64,000 bases of DNA from Shinisaurus crocodilurus. Lineage: Eukaryota; Chordata; Lepidosauria; Squamata; Shinisauridae. The notes beneath the pieces were generated by a model, which made no database searches, was not told the origin of the DNA, and saw only the letters and a program-made list of their open reading frames with translations. Both the position numbers and the translations under genes were made by a program. Below, one piece after another: positions 1-10,895 of the stretch; position 1 is the stretch's first letter, and every line of letters starts with the position of its first letter. The stretch lies in contig CM037879.1 in NCBI GenBank assembly GCA_021292165.1, positions 288,708,272-288,772,271 of the forward strand, given 5' to 3'.

Positions 1-396
1 GAAACCACGCCTGCTGGCACCCCTAGGCATGGTCCCTGCCATGGTGCACAGCACACCTATATCCTCCTGAGGGAGGGGTCTGACCACTCCATTCCCCTGA
101 GGGGGGGGCTGCCCACAGCAGGTGAGAGGAGGCAGGCATATCACGCTGTCCCTCGGCCTAATCATCTCCCTCAGCTTCAAACTGTATGGACTGCAAAGTC
201 ATGTGGTGGTTAGGGAAGACTGCACCTAATGTCTGAAGATGTTACTGCGGTCTTCAACCACACGAACACATTAAAATTAATTAAAATTAATCAATGTGTT
301 TTAAAAACAAAATAACCCAGAGACTCACATCCCTAGGATCCCCTTAATGTGCATGCCAAGCTTCCAGTGTCTTGGCGCTATGGCACTGACAGAGGA

Positions 397-420
397 ACAC
401 ACACACACACACACACACAC
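397..420. repeat. (AC)12 microsatellite
   Basis: Uninterrupted AC dinucleotide run. The histidine/threonine-rich open frames across it are a by-product of the repeat. Confidence 0.95.
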
Positions 421-1594
421 CTTCTCTTTTATTATTATAGATTCAATTTACGCCCCACGTTTAAATGCACATTTTCATGGTGGCTCTGTAGCCACAGCTG
501 GATGCACCCCTGCTACCAATCACAGCTTCCACCTTGCTGCTGAAAAGTGGATTGCAATGACTGATACATCTCCCGCTCTTGCACACTTCCTCTAATGTGA
601 TAGGTGCTCTTGTAAACGGGATGCAAGGTTCGATTCGTTTGATCCCTTTTCTGGGCTTTAGTTTTCACACTAATACAATGGCTTGAACTGTTGAAATGCA
701 CTTTCATCTGATCTCAGATATTTCCAAATTGGGGGAACTTTGAAAATGAAAACGAAAACAAAACAAAAATGATGAAGGTGATTCTATAAACCCCTGCCAC
801 CGACGTTCTGTCATGGCTGATATTTTATTTTTCTTCTGCTGGGTTCAATATACCGGTATAGATTTTTTTATCCAAAACATTTACCAAGCTCTGGAGGACA
901 GCACCTGGTTCAAATCATATTGGAGAGAGTGGATGGATCTGTTTGTTTTAGGTTGTAAGAGGGTATTGGTGTGGCACCAGGATAGCTTGTTCCCTGTCCT
1001 GCTGCTCAGGTTGAAGAAATCTTGCAAATTTACTTGCACACCTGGGGGTGGAGGTGGGGGTGGATTGGAATGCTCTGAAATGAGTTTTCATCTCCCGCAA
1101 TCATTAACACATTAAGCAAGATGGGAGGACCGTGCTTCATAGATGCCATTTCCATTTTGCTTAAACAAGAAGTGGCAGAATTTAAATGGGATCTTTTGGA
1201 GCTCACTTACCTGGAGATAATTTGTCAGGCATTTTTTGCTGCCACGTTGACAGCAAGTGCTTGACCCTGCCTATATATGACAAATGGGGCATTATCATGA
1301 AAGGTGGGCAAGGTGGTCTTGGGTGCGGCCAAGCCTCCAGGGAATGGTGTAGAACAGGCCTATGGGTCACATTCCCCAAACTGGAACATCCCCCCTGTCC
1401 ACTGTCTTCACTGTGAACCAGAATAACAACATCCTTCAAAATCCAATATACTTAGTTTCTTCCCACACGGAACCTAACTCTGTATCCGCTCCTCTCTTTG
1501 GCTGGGGAGGCATGTTTCCTTTCCCTTTCTAGCCTTGGAGCTAAAATAGAAGCCCATCTCAAGTATCTGTTGCTGGGTTTATACCAGGGAATTT

Positions 1595-1800
1595 TGGCCA
1601 TAGCTCAGTGCTAGAGCACGTGCTTGCATGCCGCACATCCCAGGTTCCCTGGCACCTCCAGTCAAAAGGATCTCAGGCGGGAGGGACTGGGAGAAACCTT
1701 TTCTAGAGACCTTATGGAGCTGCTGACATTGAGAGTGGACAGTACTGGGCTGGATGGAGCACTGGTCTCATTTGGAATATGGCTGCTCATTTCAGGCTTC
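1595..1800 (+). repeat. tRNA-derived SINE copy 1
   Basis: Begins with a tRNA-like head: tagctcagtgctagagca is an A-box-type sequence and aggttccctggc sits where the B box belongs. The body reads through agtggacagtactgggct to a tail with atggctgctcattt. The same architecture occurs at 7060-7290 and 53041-53236, which makes this a dispersed SINE rather than a tRNA gene. Ends are approximate and no clear TSD was found. Confidence 0.8.
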
Positions 1801-1827
1801 AGGTGGTGGCTGATCATTTGCATGTTT

Positions 1828-1922
1828 CATAAGGACATAAGAAGAGCCCTGCTGGATCAGACCCACAAGCAGGACATGAGTGCAACAGCACCTTCCCCGC
1901 CCATGTTCCCCAGCAACTGGTT
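1828..1922 (-). mobile_element. CR1 LINE 3' fragment (subfamily B) with internal deletion
   Basis: Carries the subfamily B terminus in reverse (cataaggacataagaagagc, then ctgctggatcag) and jumps directly to the 3'-UTR part acaagcaggacatgagtgca, skipping the segment present in the copies at 3797 and 53453. A deleted relic. Confidence 0.8.
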
Positions 1923-1925
1923 TCC

Positions 1926-1955
1926 CTTGTTGTTGTTGTTGTTGTTGTTGTTGTT
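1926..1955. repeat. (TTG)n microsatellite
   Basis: About ten TTG units directly abutting the CR1 fragment; it encodes the poly-leucine run in an overlapping open frame. Confidence 0.95.
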
Positions 1956-2113
1956 ATGCATCATCTATCAGACCCCTATCCTGATTCCTGAGGCATGCAA
2001 CCTATAATCTGTCACAAGAGAGATAGTCACTACTTATACAAAACTAGCATGCTATGGAGATGGTTCTTGGATAGATCTTTTCCCTGATCTATCAGAGTTT
2101 TTCTATGGATCAG

Positions 2114-2450
2114 TTTGCACATCACAACAACCCAGGATTTTTTTTAAAACCATGGATTGTTGTGAATGCAGTAGGAACAGGCAAACATGCGGGTTCCAGC
2201 TACTTGATCCTCCCCCTGCTGGGGCTAAGCAACCCACGTGGCTTACAACTCTGGATTGTCTCCCCCAACAATACATTACTGGTTCGCACATTACACTTAT
2301 CAAAACACGTAACTGTTTTGCTCCTCCCACTTGCAGCAGGAGTGATCAGGCAGCAGAAGCCAGCATGCTCGCTTTCTCACACCTACTTTGTTCACAACAA
2401 CCCACAGTTTAAAAAAACCCCAACACAACTGAGTTGTTGTGATGTGCTAA
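2114..2450. mobile_element. Palindromic DNA-transposon-like element (MITE)
   Basis: Outer arms gcacatcacaacaac (2117-2131) and gttgttgtgatgtgc (2433-2447) are perfect inverted repeats of 15 bp. Inner repeats of the acaacaaccca type recur on both sides. Short, without a transposase frame, so a non-autonomous element is likely. I could not confirm a TSD. The style resembles the element at 60838-61120. Confidence 0.6.
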
Positions 2451-2654
2451 CCGGGTTTATGCATACAGATTTTATTTAGCAACAGAAAGGAATTTTAACA
2501 CTTAGTGCCCCACTGCTGCCTGAAAATGTACAACCCAACAAAGATACATAGATTGGGTTCTGCTAGTCTGTTTTAGCTCTTAGCGTATCCATGAAAGCTT
2601 GTCCCCTAATGGTGAAACTGTCGTGTCTACAAGAGGTCATCTGGCGTCCCATCT

Positions 2655-3119
2655 ATAAATGGTGTGGAGAAAATGGACAGGGAGACATTTTTCTCCCTCT
2701 CTCATAATACTAGAACCCAAAGGGGTCATCCAATGAAGCTGATTGGTGGGAGATTCAGGACAGATAAAAGGAAGTACTTCTTCACACAGCGCAGAGTTAA
2801 ACTATGGAAGTCACTCCCACATGATGTAGTGATGGCCACCAATTTGGACAGCTTTAAAAGGGGATTGGACAAATTCATGGAGGAGAAGGCCATAAATGGG
2901 TACTAGTCCTGATTGGCTATATGCTTCCTCCAGTATCAGAGGCAGTATGCCTATGTACTCCAGTTGCTGGGGAACATGGGCAGGAGGGTGCTGTTGCACT
3001 CATATCCTGCTTGTGGGTTTCCTGTGAGCAGCTGGTTGGCCACTGTGTGAACAGAATGCTGGACTAGATGGACCTTTGGTCTGATCCAACAGGGCTCTTC
3101 TTATGCTCTTATGTTCTTA
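2655..3119 (+). mobile_element. CR1 LINE 3' end (subfamily B), reverse-transcriptase C-terminus and 3' UTR
   Basis: Translates over about 80 residues to a typical CR1 ORF2 C-terminus (FFSLSHNTRTQRG, then KYFFTQRRVKLWKSLP, then LDSFKRGLDKFME), followed by a 3' UTR ending gctcttatgttctta, the octamer-like CR1 terminus. It is 5' truncated, as is usual for LINEs. It lacks the catalytic domain and cannot be active. Confidence 0.9.
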
Positions 3120-3796
3120 AATACTTCATCCCGGGGTGATGTTTTCTGCGCTGTGTTTTTGAGTTTGCAAAGGTGCAGCTCAGTTTTAGGGCCACTTAAT
3201 TGCATTTTGTTCCTCACAGGCTGCTGTTCTTATCGCCACAACAGCAGGCTGCGCGAGTTCAGTCGATAATTGTACATTCACTGGAGGCAATCAATACAAA
3301 AATTAAAAAGGCAAGTTGGGGTAATTAGGCTAAAGCTGTGGCTTATGAGTTTTCAATAATTACTTTAACTTCCTCCCTTTCCCCCCCACCCATGGCTTGA
3401 GAAAAATGGAGCCTGATTGAAGGAGTGGATAATGTTTGACTGAGGACATGTCAACATTTTCACAAAGGAAAGCAGGAAGTAAAATTAGCGCCTTTTTGTT
3501 TTTGGTGGATCAAGTGGGGGCCACACAGGATGGCAGGGAAACAATAGTGTTGATTTAAATTACATCATCTCACAGCTGTGCTGTGCTCAGTTACCTGCTT
3601 GGCCTGGGTTTTGACATCAATGCCTTTCAGGCATCATAGCCTGTTGATTTACCTGCTAAGGAACCCCTCCATGTCTGCCCAAAAATCTGTGTGGGTTCAA
3701 GAGGACTCTGGGTACATTTAAGCTCATACCATCCTACTGGTGCCCCACAAGAGGTTGAGAGCGCACTCTAGAATGTGACCCTGTGACTGCAGTGGC

Positions 3797-4436
3797 AACA
3801 CATAAGAACATAAGGAGAGTCCTGCCGGATCAGATGAAAGGTTTATCTAGTGGCCAACCAGATGCCTTTGGAAGCCCACAAGCAGGGCATGAAGGCAATT
3901 GCCCCCTCCCACTGTTGTTTCTCAGCAGTTAGTATTCAGAGGCATGTTGTCTCTGATTCTGGAGGTAGAATAAAGCCATCATGACCTGTAGCCATTGATC
4001 ACCCTATCTTCCATTAATTTGTCTAATCCCCTTTTAAAGTCATCAAAGTTGCTGGCTATCACCATATCTTGTTTTGATTAATTCCATAGTTTAACTATGC
4101 GCTGTGTGAAGATGTCCTATACTTTCCCTGTCTTGAATCACTCAGCATTGGATGACTTCAGGTTCTAGTATTATGAGAGAGGGAGAAAAACCTCTCCATC
4201 CACTTTCTGCGTATCATGCATGATTTCATTTATCTCCATCATGTCCCACGTTACTTGCCTTTTTCCTTAAATTAAAACGTCCCATACATGTAAACTTTTG
4301 TCATAGAGAAGCTGCTCCAGCCTCCTGATCATTTTGGTTGCCCTTTTCTGCATCTTCTCAGCCATACTATATCCTTTTTCAAATCCAGCTACCAGAAATG
4401 TGGCGCATCAGCCTCTATAGTTGCACCATAGATGAT
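3797..4436 (-). mobile_element. CR1 LINE (subfamily B), 3' part of an interrupted copy
   Basis: Starts at the reverse of the CR1-B terminus (acataagaacataaggagag) and runs back through the 3' UTR and the C-terminal coding region to about ctatagttgcaccatagatg. The copy is then interrupted by an L2-like LINE and resumes near 5276. The frame is broken by many differences. Confidence 0.85.
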
Positions 4437-5275
4437 GATCATGATGATGTTTCTTTTATTACATTTCATAATGCAATTATTTATTACATAGCATAATAGC
4501 TTTATGAACCAGGTCCACAGCTTGGGGGTCATTCTAGACTCCCAGCTGTCCATGGAGGCTCAGGTGTCAGCTGTGAGCCGGGCGGCGCTGTATCAACTCC
4601 ATCTGATACGGCAGCTGTGCCCCTACCTTCCTAATCATCTGCTCCCATCAGTGGTTCATGCCTTGGTCTCCTCTCACCTAGACTACTGTAATGCGCTCTA
4701 TGTGGGGTTACCCTGGAAGACAGTTCGGAAGCTTCAGCTGGTACAGAACGTGGCGGCTCAGCCTGGTTAAGGGCAGCCGCCAGCCTGATCACATCACACC
4801 AGTGCTTAAGGAGTTGCACTGGTTACCAGTTGCTTGCCGAGCCGAATTCAAGGTGTTGGTTTTGACCTTTAAAACCCTATACAGCTCCGGTCCAGTTTAT
4901 CTCAAGGAGAGCCTCCAGCAACATCAAGTAGGCCGCTCAACAAGATCTGCCATGGACGGCCTTCTCCTTATCCCATCAGCCAGAGCAGCCAGGCTGGTGA
5001 GGACTAGGAAGAGGGCCTTCTCTGTGGCGGCCCCCAAGTTATGGAACTCCCTCCCTAGTGACCTTCGCCATGCCCCCTCCGTGATGAGCTTCCGCCGCAC
5101 ATTAAAAACATGGTATTTCAGGTGGGAATTTAGGATTGTAAAATAATTTTTAATACTGTTTTAATTGTCATGTTTTATTGCATTGTTTTAATTGTACATC
5201 GCCCAGGGTGGCTGGGTGACCGGCCAGATGAGCAATTAACAAATGTAATAAATAAATAAAATAAATAAAACCCCA
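4437..5275 (+). mobile_element. L2-like LINE 3' end inserted in a CR1 copy
   Basis: Encodes the end of an L2-type ORF2 in two overlapping frames: first GVILDSQLSMEAQVSAVSRA and SSHLDYCNALYVGLP (4504-4770), then after a frameshift HITPVLKELHWLPV and FSVAAPKLWNSLPSDLRHAP (to 5146). A 3' UTR with catcgcccagggtggctggg and a tail of AATAAATAAA units follows. The frameshift near 4760 and the 5' truncation mark it as dead. The left limit is uncertain: 4437-4500 is AT-rich filler that could belong to either element. Confidence 0.87.
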
Positions 5276-5565
5276 CCACAAACCCTAAGATTCCTTTCCT
5301 AGTCAGTCCCTGACAGCTCAGACCCCATCACTGTGCATTGGTGAAGTTAGGGTTTTTTGCTCCCTTTTCCAGCACTTCACAACTTATATTGAATCACATT
5401 TGCCCTTTTATTGCCCATTCACCTATTTTGGTTTTTAATTTTGTATGCCACATTGGGAGGGTTTTCCCTAAAGGCAGCTTATAAATCTTTTCAATAAATA
5501 AATAAATTTTGGATAGATCCTACTGGAGCTCTTCACAATTCCTGTTTGCTCATAAAAGAAGAGGA
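5276..5565 (-). mobile_element. CR1 LINE (subfamily B), upstream part of the copy split by the L2 insertion
   Basis: Resumes with ccctaagattcctttcctag and the segment with gacagctcagaccccatcac, which in the uninterrupted copy at 7600-8595 follows the part seen at 3797-4436. A second small intrusion ending in aataaataaataaa (about 5425-5513) interrupts it before ggatagatcctactggagct. Confidence 0.75.
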
Positions 5566-5676
5566 CCAATAATGTGAAACAAGCCATCTTTCAAGAAAAA
5601 ATAGTTGATGTTCTCATCAAAGGAACCCTGAGAAACTTCTATGAAACATAGTGGTGGTGGACAAGGGAAGGGAAGC

Positions 5677-6013
5677 ACATAAGAACACAAGAACAACCAT
5701 GCTGGATCAGACCGGGGGTCCATCTAGTCCAGCATTCTGTTCGCAAAGTGGCCAACCAGCTACCCATGGGATCCCACAAGCAGGACATGAGTGCAACAGC
5801 ACCTTCCAACCCATGTTCCCCAGCAACTGGAGTACATAGCCATACTGCCTCTGATACTGGAGGTAGCATATAGCCATCAGGACTAGTAGCCATGGATAGA
5901 CTTATCTACCATGTATTTGTCCAATCCCCTTTTAAAGCCATCCAAATTGGTGGCCATCACTACATCTTCTGGTAGCAAATTCCATAGTTTAACTACATAC
6001 TGTGTGAAGAAGG
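5677..6013 (-). mobile_element. CR1 LINE 3' fragment (subfamily B)
   Basis: Begins acataagaacacaagaacaa and contains the subfamily hallmarks agtggccaaccagct, acaagcaggacatgagtgca and tggtggccatcactacatct. It stops at the tgtgtgaagaagg part of the coding region. Confidence 0.87.
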
Positions 6014-6600
6014 TAACGGATCCTGACCCAGCAGGGGGGCATTGCAGAAGAAGAGAAACGTAGGTGGCTGCTCACCCATCCCCTCCATGCCTATCATCCA
6101 CAACAAATGTTCCACTTGTCCAATCAGTGCCCATTCCTATTTCTGGTAGAGTGGAACATTTCCTTTCACCTTGCATTAAGGAGACGTTTCCTGCTTTGGA
6201 GTGGGGTGAACAAAAGATGGCCACCAGATGAGCTTGCCCAATGCAGTCCCCCTGTCTTATCTGCCAGTCACTAGTTCCATCCACTAACGGGATAACATTT
6301 TATCTTTCCCTCCTTATGTGCCAGCCCTGCTGAAGGTTGTCTACCTCAGAATGTATAATATGTGTGCGTGTTCACACAGAGAAAAGCCATGTTTCATTAC
6401 CGCACATGCTTTTTACTTCCCTGTCAAAATTGACCTGTCACTCCAGGGTTCACAGAAAGGGTCTTGTATTCCCAAATCTCATTTCCCAGGCAGGTTGCAT
6501 CACAAGAGCAACGCAAAGCTGCTAGTCGAGGGACTGATAGTGGAGCTAATTCAGAAGAAGCATGCCAGTCCCTTTCATTTTCTCTCCAATATTTCAAAAT

Positions 6601-6621
6601 GGGGGGGGGGGGTTGAGGGGG

Positions 6622-6665
<44 letters not shown>
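6601..6665. repeat. Poly-G tract and (GA)n microsatellite
   Basis: Twelve G residues, ttga, eight more G residues, then about 20 GA units. The poly-G part could form G-quadruplex structure, which is inference. Confidence 0.95.
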
Positions 6666-6667
<2 letters not shown>

Positions 6668-7059
6668 CAAGCTGCCTTTCCTCTATATTATCCCTCTCTG
6701 AGCGATAGCCGTGGATCTCGTACCGACTGTCTTTAGGGCAATGAAATGGAATATGTTGCTGTACGCATAGATATCTCTTAACTGTAACTGCTTTAAAGGG
6801 AAGAGATTTGTAATATCTGTATTTATGACATTCTGTCCCCCCCCCCTCACCCCTCCCGCTTCCAATCACTTCTGCGTCTGTGTGGGAAGTGTCAGAATTA
6901 ATTTAAAAGTGTGAGTGAGAAATGTTGTGCAAAAGGGGACTGGGGCTGCCAAAACGCCGACATCTGTGGAAGATGGTCAAGGCTTTATTATTTCGTTTTA
7001 TTAATAATGCATTCTTGCTCCAATTTTTAAATTGGAAAACCAAGTCCAGCCTGAACTCA

Positions 7060-7290
7060 TCGGGGCCCTACCTCAGTGGGAAGAGAGCACAAGCTTTGCA
7101 TGCAGAAGGTCCCTGCTTCCATCCCTGACCTCGCGTTAAAAAGAATCCCAGATAGCAGGGCTGGGAAAGGCCTCTAGCTCTTTCTGAGACCCCGCCCAGA
7201 GAGCTCCTGCCAGTCAAGGGATGGAGCTCGATGGACCGATAAGATTGGGCAGCTTCCCATGGTCATAGAAGAGCTGGAATTCTGCATCGC
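7060..7290 (+). repeat. tRNA-derived SINE copy 2
   Basis: Degenerate version of the SINE at 53041: the A-box region reads cctcagtgggaagagagcac, then ctttgcatgcagaaggtccc, a B-box-like region, agagctcctgccagtcaagg and gggcagcttcccatggtc. More diverged than copy 3. Confidence 0.7.
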
Positions 7291-7561
7291 ATGGCGAGGG
7301 GACAGTCTGCTGCCTCTTGATCCCGATGACCAAATGTTAGATAAAACTGTGAGACGGCAACTTAATTGATTACTTAATGGCAGCATTACTGTCAATTCTG
7401 GCTAAAGACCTGGAAGAGAAGGGATCCAACACATCTTACAGATCGGCTAAGAATGCTGTAAGACATGAAGAAGCTCACTTACATAGTTTATATATAAGAG
7501 ACAAAATATTATTTAAAAATCTAGTCATCAATTGTTCAGTGGTGGAAGTATTTATTCATTG

Positions 7562-7589
7562 GGGGAGAGAGAGAGAGAGAGAGAGAGAC
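7562..7589. repeat. (GA)n microsatellite
   Basis: About 12 GA units just upstream of a CR1 copy. Confidence 0.95.
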
Positions 7590-7599
7590 TCTGTGTATC

Positions 7600-8595
7600 A
7601 ACATAAGATATGTGATGGATCAGACCAAAGGTCTATCTAGTCCAGCATTCTGCAACTATGGTGGCCAACCAGATGCCTATAGGAAGCCCATAACAGGACA
7701 TGAATGCAATAGCACCCTCCTGCTCATGTTCTCCAGGAGCTGTATAAAAAAGCATACTGCCCCTGATATATAGCCATCATGACTAGGAGCCATTGATAGC
7801 CTTGTCCTCCATGAATTCATCTAAATCCCCTTTAAAACCTGTCCAAGTTGGTGGCCATCACTACACCTTGTGGTAGTGAATTCCATAGTTTAATTATGCA
7901 CTCTGTGAATAAGTACTTCCTTTTGTTTGTCCTGAATCACCCACCATTTAGCTTCATTGAATGCTTAATTTTAGACACCTCTGTCATGTCCCCCCATACT
8001 GACCTTTTCCTCATATATATTTTTTTTAAGCTAAAAAGCCCCAAACATTGTAACTTTTCTTCATTGGGGAGTTGCTTCGGTCCCCCAGTCATTTTGGTTG
8101 CCCTTTTCTGCATCTTTTCTGCAGCTCTACAATAGCACTTTTGAGATGCAGCGAGCAGAACTGTACATAATATTCCAAGTGTGGTTGCACCATAGATTTC
8201 TATAAAAGCCTTATGATATTGGCAGTTTTATTTTCATTTCATTTCCTAACAATCCCCAATATGGATTTTATCTTTTTTGACAGCAGCCACACACATCAAG
8301 TTAATGTTTTCATCAAGCTATCCAGCACAACCCCAAGATCCCTTTCCTGGTCAGTCACTGCCATTTTAATGCCCATTCATTCCCCCAGTTTGGAGAAATC
8401 CTATTGGAGCTGTTACCTATACAGTTTTGTTCTATCCATCCTAAATAATCTGGTGTCATCAGCAAAGTTAACCACCTCAGTGCATACTCCAAACTCCAGA
8501 TCATTTATGAACAAGCAAAAAAGAACTCATCCTAACACAGATCCCTGGGGGAACTCACTGTTTACAAGGCATGCATTGACTTTTGACTTCACTGT
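7600..8595 (-). mobile_element. CR1 LINE (subfamily B), about 1 kb, nearly contiguous
   Basis: Longest uninterrupted subfamily B copy. Reading + to -, it runs from the terminus (gatggatcagaccaaaggtc) through the 3' UTR and the C-terminal coding part (tggtggccatcactacacct, gtacttccttttgtttgtcc) into the region with agatccctttcctggtcagt and atccctgggggaactcactg, close to the reverse-transcriptase palm. The frame is broken. It serves as a local reference for the order of segments in the interrupted copies. Confidence 0.85.
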
Positions 8596-8910
8596 AGGGA
8601 TGTGTGAGAATTCCGTTTGGGTGGTGAAAATCCAATGGATTTTCCAGTTTGGCCCCACAGATTTTGTTCTGTTTCCACTCCTCCCGCACACACACACACA
8701 CACCACCCCCTGCTGGCATCATCTTGATTTGTACTGAGTCGAGCCAGCACACGGTTTTCCGGGAGAGTTTAATGGTGGTAGTTTGCACATCTTTTTAAAA
8801 ATTTGGACTTGAAATTTGCGCAACTTATAAATTGCACAAATTGCATTAAAAAAAATCAATCTTTCACAAATGCGTACCTGCACACTTATGGGGGTCCGAA
8901 ATGAAAAACC
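8596..8910. repeat. Possible AT-rich DNA-transposon-like repeat
   Basis: Starts gtagggatgtgtgagaattc, similar in style to the tagggatgtg start of the hAT element at 27626, and contains aaaaatttggacttgaaatt and acttataaattgcacaaatt. A (CA)n run lies inside at 8687-8703. No TSD found; assignment tentative. Confidence 0.3.
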
Positions 8911-9254
8911 TTGCCTCATCAGTGTCCTGGGAAGTATCTCCTGTCAAAGTGCAGAAGGCACCATCCAGGAACATTGAGAAAACAAGGCTATAAATAGGTT
9001 AAATTGTTGTTTGCTTTCCCTGACAGCTGTCAAACGGCAAGCTATCAAGTGAAAGCAAAGCCACAAATAGATCTTTGCTCACAAAAAGGGGTGACCAGTA
9101 GATCACCCCCTTCGCAGCGAGATCCTCTCGTTTTTATATGTGTACCTGACAGCTCTCAGTGCCCTGCACCTTTTCCACCTTTCCCAAGCCTCTAGGTGCC
9201 ATCCCATTTATGGGAGCTGTCAGTTTTGGTAGGAGCTGTCAAAACTCAGGCTTC

Positions 9255-9375
9255 CTTTTAAAATGTTTTTTTTTTTACAGAGCTAAGCAGGATTTTTTCC
9301 ACAGGGATATATACATATGTATATGCATATGTCCCTGTGAAAAACCCTGCTTTGTGGAAGACATTTTTGGGGGGA
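9255..9375. mobile_element. Hairpin-forming repeat (probable MITE)
   Basis: Arms aagcaggattttttccacag and ctgtgaaaaaccctgctt form an imperfect inverted repeat around a short ta/catatg-rich centre (9308-9330). No coding content, TSD not found. Confidence 0.55.
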
Positions 9376-9712
9376 CATTTCATGACAACCATTTTGAGTG
9401 AAAATTTCAAAAATGTCACGTTCTCAGACCTTTCTGATGTGCTGTTTTGCGCTATATATATATAGCAGATTTCCACCTTTTGGATAGTGTGAAGGTACCT
9501 TACCCATTTGGGGGATAAACGTCATATAACCTGTTTTGAGAGAAAGATGTACAGATGGATCATTTTCAGGGTATCTTGGATGGCAAGGTGTACCAAATTT
9601 CAAATTTGGGGATGATGTGAAAAAGGTTCAACTACTTTGGAGTATGCTTCATATTCCATTTTGAGGGGAGAGATTCAGATTTGCGATATAGTAGTAACTT
9701 GGATGTTCTATT

Positions 9713-9812
9713 TAGGGCACGATCGTATGTATGTTTACACAGCTTGGCTGGCTGGTACATGCTGGGAGTTGTGGGACTTTTTCCTATCTAAACGTGCATA
9801 AAATTGCACCCT
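9713..9812. mobile_element. MITE family 2, copy 1
   Basis: Ends agggcacgatcgtatgtatg and taaacgtgcataaaattgca are inverted relative to each other, around a core with gctgggagttgtgggac. The same layout is seen at 18811-18912, so a dispersed short palindromic family is supported. Confidence 0.55.
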
Positions 9813-9863
9813 TAATGTCTGAAAGGGACACAGCAGATCAGCTGTATTCAGGCTGAATGGAAC

Positions 9864-10349
9864 CATTTATTTATTTATTACATTTCTATAGTGCCCAATA
9901 GCTGAAGCTCTCTGGACGGTTCACAAAATAGAGCTAAAATCATAAAATCTAAAAACATAAAACAAAGCATAAAACCCAAATAATCATAACCATAATAATA
10001 TTCAGCTACAAAGTAAAGCCAAATTAAAACCAAAAGCAGTGCTAAGGTCTAAAAAGCATTAACACAGTTTAAAACAACAACAACAAAAGGACTAAAAAGC
10101 CTGGGATTATAAAAACAGATCTTCACCAAGCACTGGAAAGACTACAGCATAAGCACCAAGTAAGCCTCTCTGGAGAAGGTATTCCACAATTGGGGTGCCA
10201 CCACTAAAAAGGCCCCCTCCCTACGGTCACCCACCTCACTTCATTTGGCAGGGGCATCCAAAGGAGGGCCTCTGGAGATGTTCTTAGGCTTAGGGATCAA
10301 GCAGGTATAAATGGGAGGAGACAATCCTCCAGGTAACCTGGCTCCAACG
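9864..10349 (-). mobile_element. L2-like LINE 3' region, part 1
   Basis: Begins with the reversed tail tttatttatttattacattt and the UTR box gcccaatagctgaagctctc, then the C-terminal coding part, where the reverse strand of ggtattccacaattggggtg encodes the usual PQLWN-like block. Interrupted by a hAT MITE at 10358-10493 and continues after it. Confidence 0.8.
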
Positions 10350-10501
10350 GTTTAGTGCAGGGCTCTCCAACCTTGGGTCCCCAGATGTTGCTGGTCTACA
10401 GCTCCCAGCATACACAGCCAGCATGGCTAATGGCAAGGGATTCTGGGAGCTGTAGTCCAGCAACATCTGGGGACCCAAGGTTGGAGAGCCCTGGTTTAGT
10501 G
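10350..10501. mobile_element. Palindromic hAT MITE with perfect 8-bp target-site duplication
   Basis: Element 10358-10493 has termini cagggctctccaacc and ggttggagagccctg, with long inverted arms meeting near the middle. It is flanked by the exact duplication gtttagtg (10350-10357 and 10494-10501). An 8-bp TSD with CAGGG-type ends is the hAT signature. It sits inside an L2-like LINE whose sequence resumes on the other side, so it is the younger insertion. No transposase, hence non-autonomous. Confidence 0.92.
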
Positions 10502-10776
10502 CTTTAAGGGAGCTTTAACAGCACTTTGAATTGGGCCCAGAAACAGCCTGGAAGCCAGTGCATATAACAATACATGGACATAATATGATCATATTGGCAA
10601 TCCCTGTCAACAGTCTCATCCTATTTTGAACCAGCTAAACTTTCCAGACCCTTTTCAAAGGCAACCCCACATATAATGCATTGCAATAGTCTGAACAAGA
10701 CATTACCAGAGCATGTATAATGGTAGCCAGGCTATCTGTGCCCACATGTGGTCGTAGTTGGCATATCAGCCTAAGC
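10502..10776 (-). mobile_element. L2-like LINE, part 2 (continuation after MITE)
   Basis: Continues the element broken at 10350: ctttaagggagctttaacag, gaattgggcccagaaacagc, tgcaatagtctgaacaagac, gtagccaggctatctgtgcc. It runs up to a second hAT-type palindrome starting at 10777. Confidence 0.7.
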
Positions 10777-10895
10777 CAGCCTTCCCCAACCTCATGCCCT
10801 CCAGATGTTTTGGACTACAACTCCCAGCATTTCTGATCATTGGCCATGGTGGCTGGGGCTGATGGAAGTTAAACATCTGGAGACACTGAGGCTCA
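10777..10895. mobile_element. hAT MITE (cagccttcccc family), degenerate copy
   Basis: Left end cagccttccccaacctcatg, then ctccagatgttttggactac and aactcccagcatttctgatc. The right arm is eroded (gctgatggaagttaaacatc). Second insertion into the same L2-like region. Confidence 0.75.

Noticed and set aside
1595..1800. tRNA gene
   Set aside because: The tRNA-like head is degenerate, is followed by a SINE body, and recurs at two other sites.
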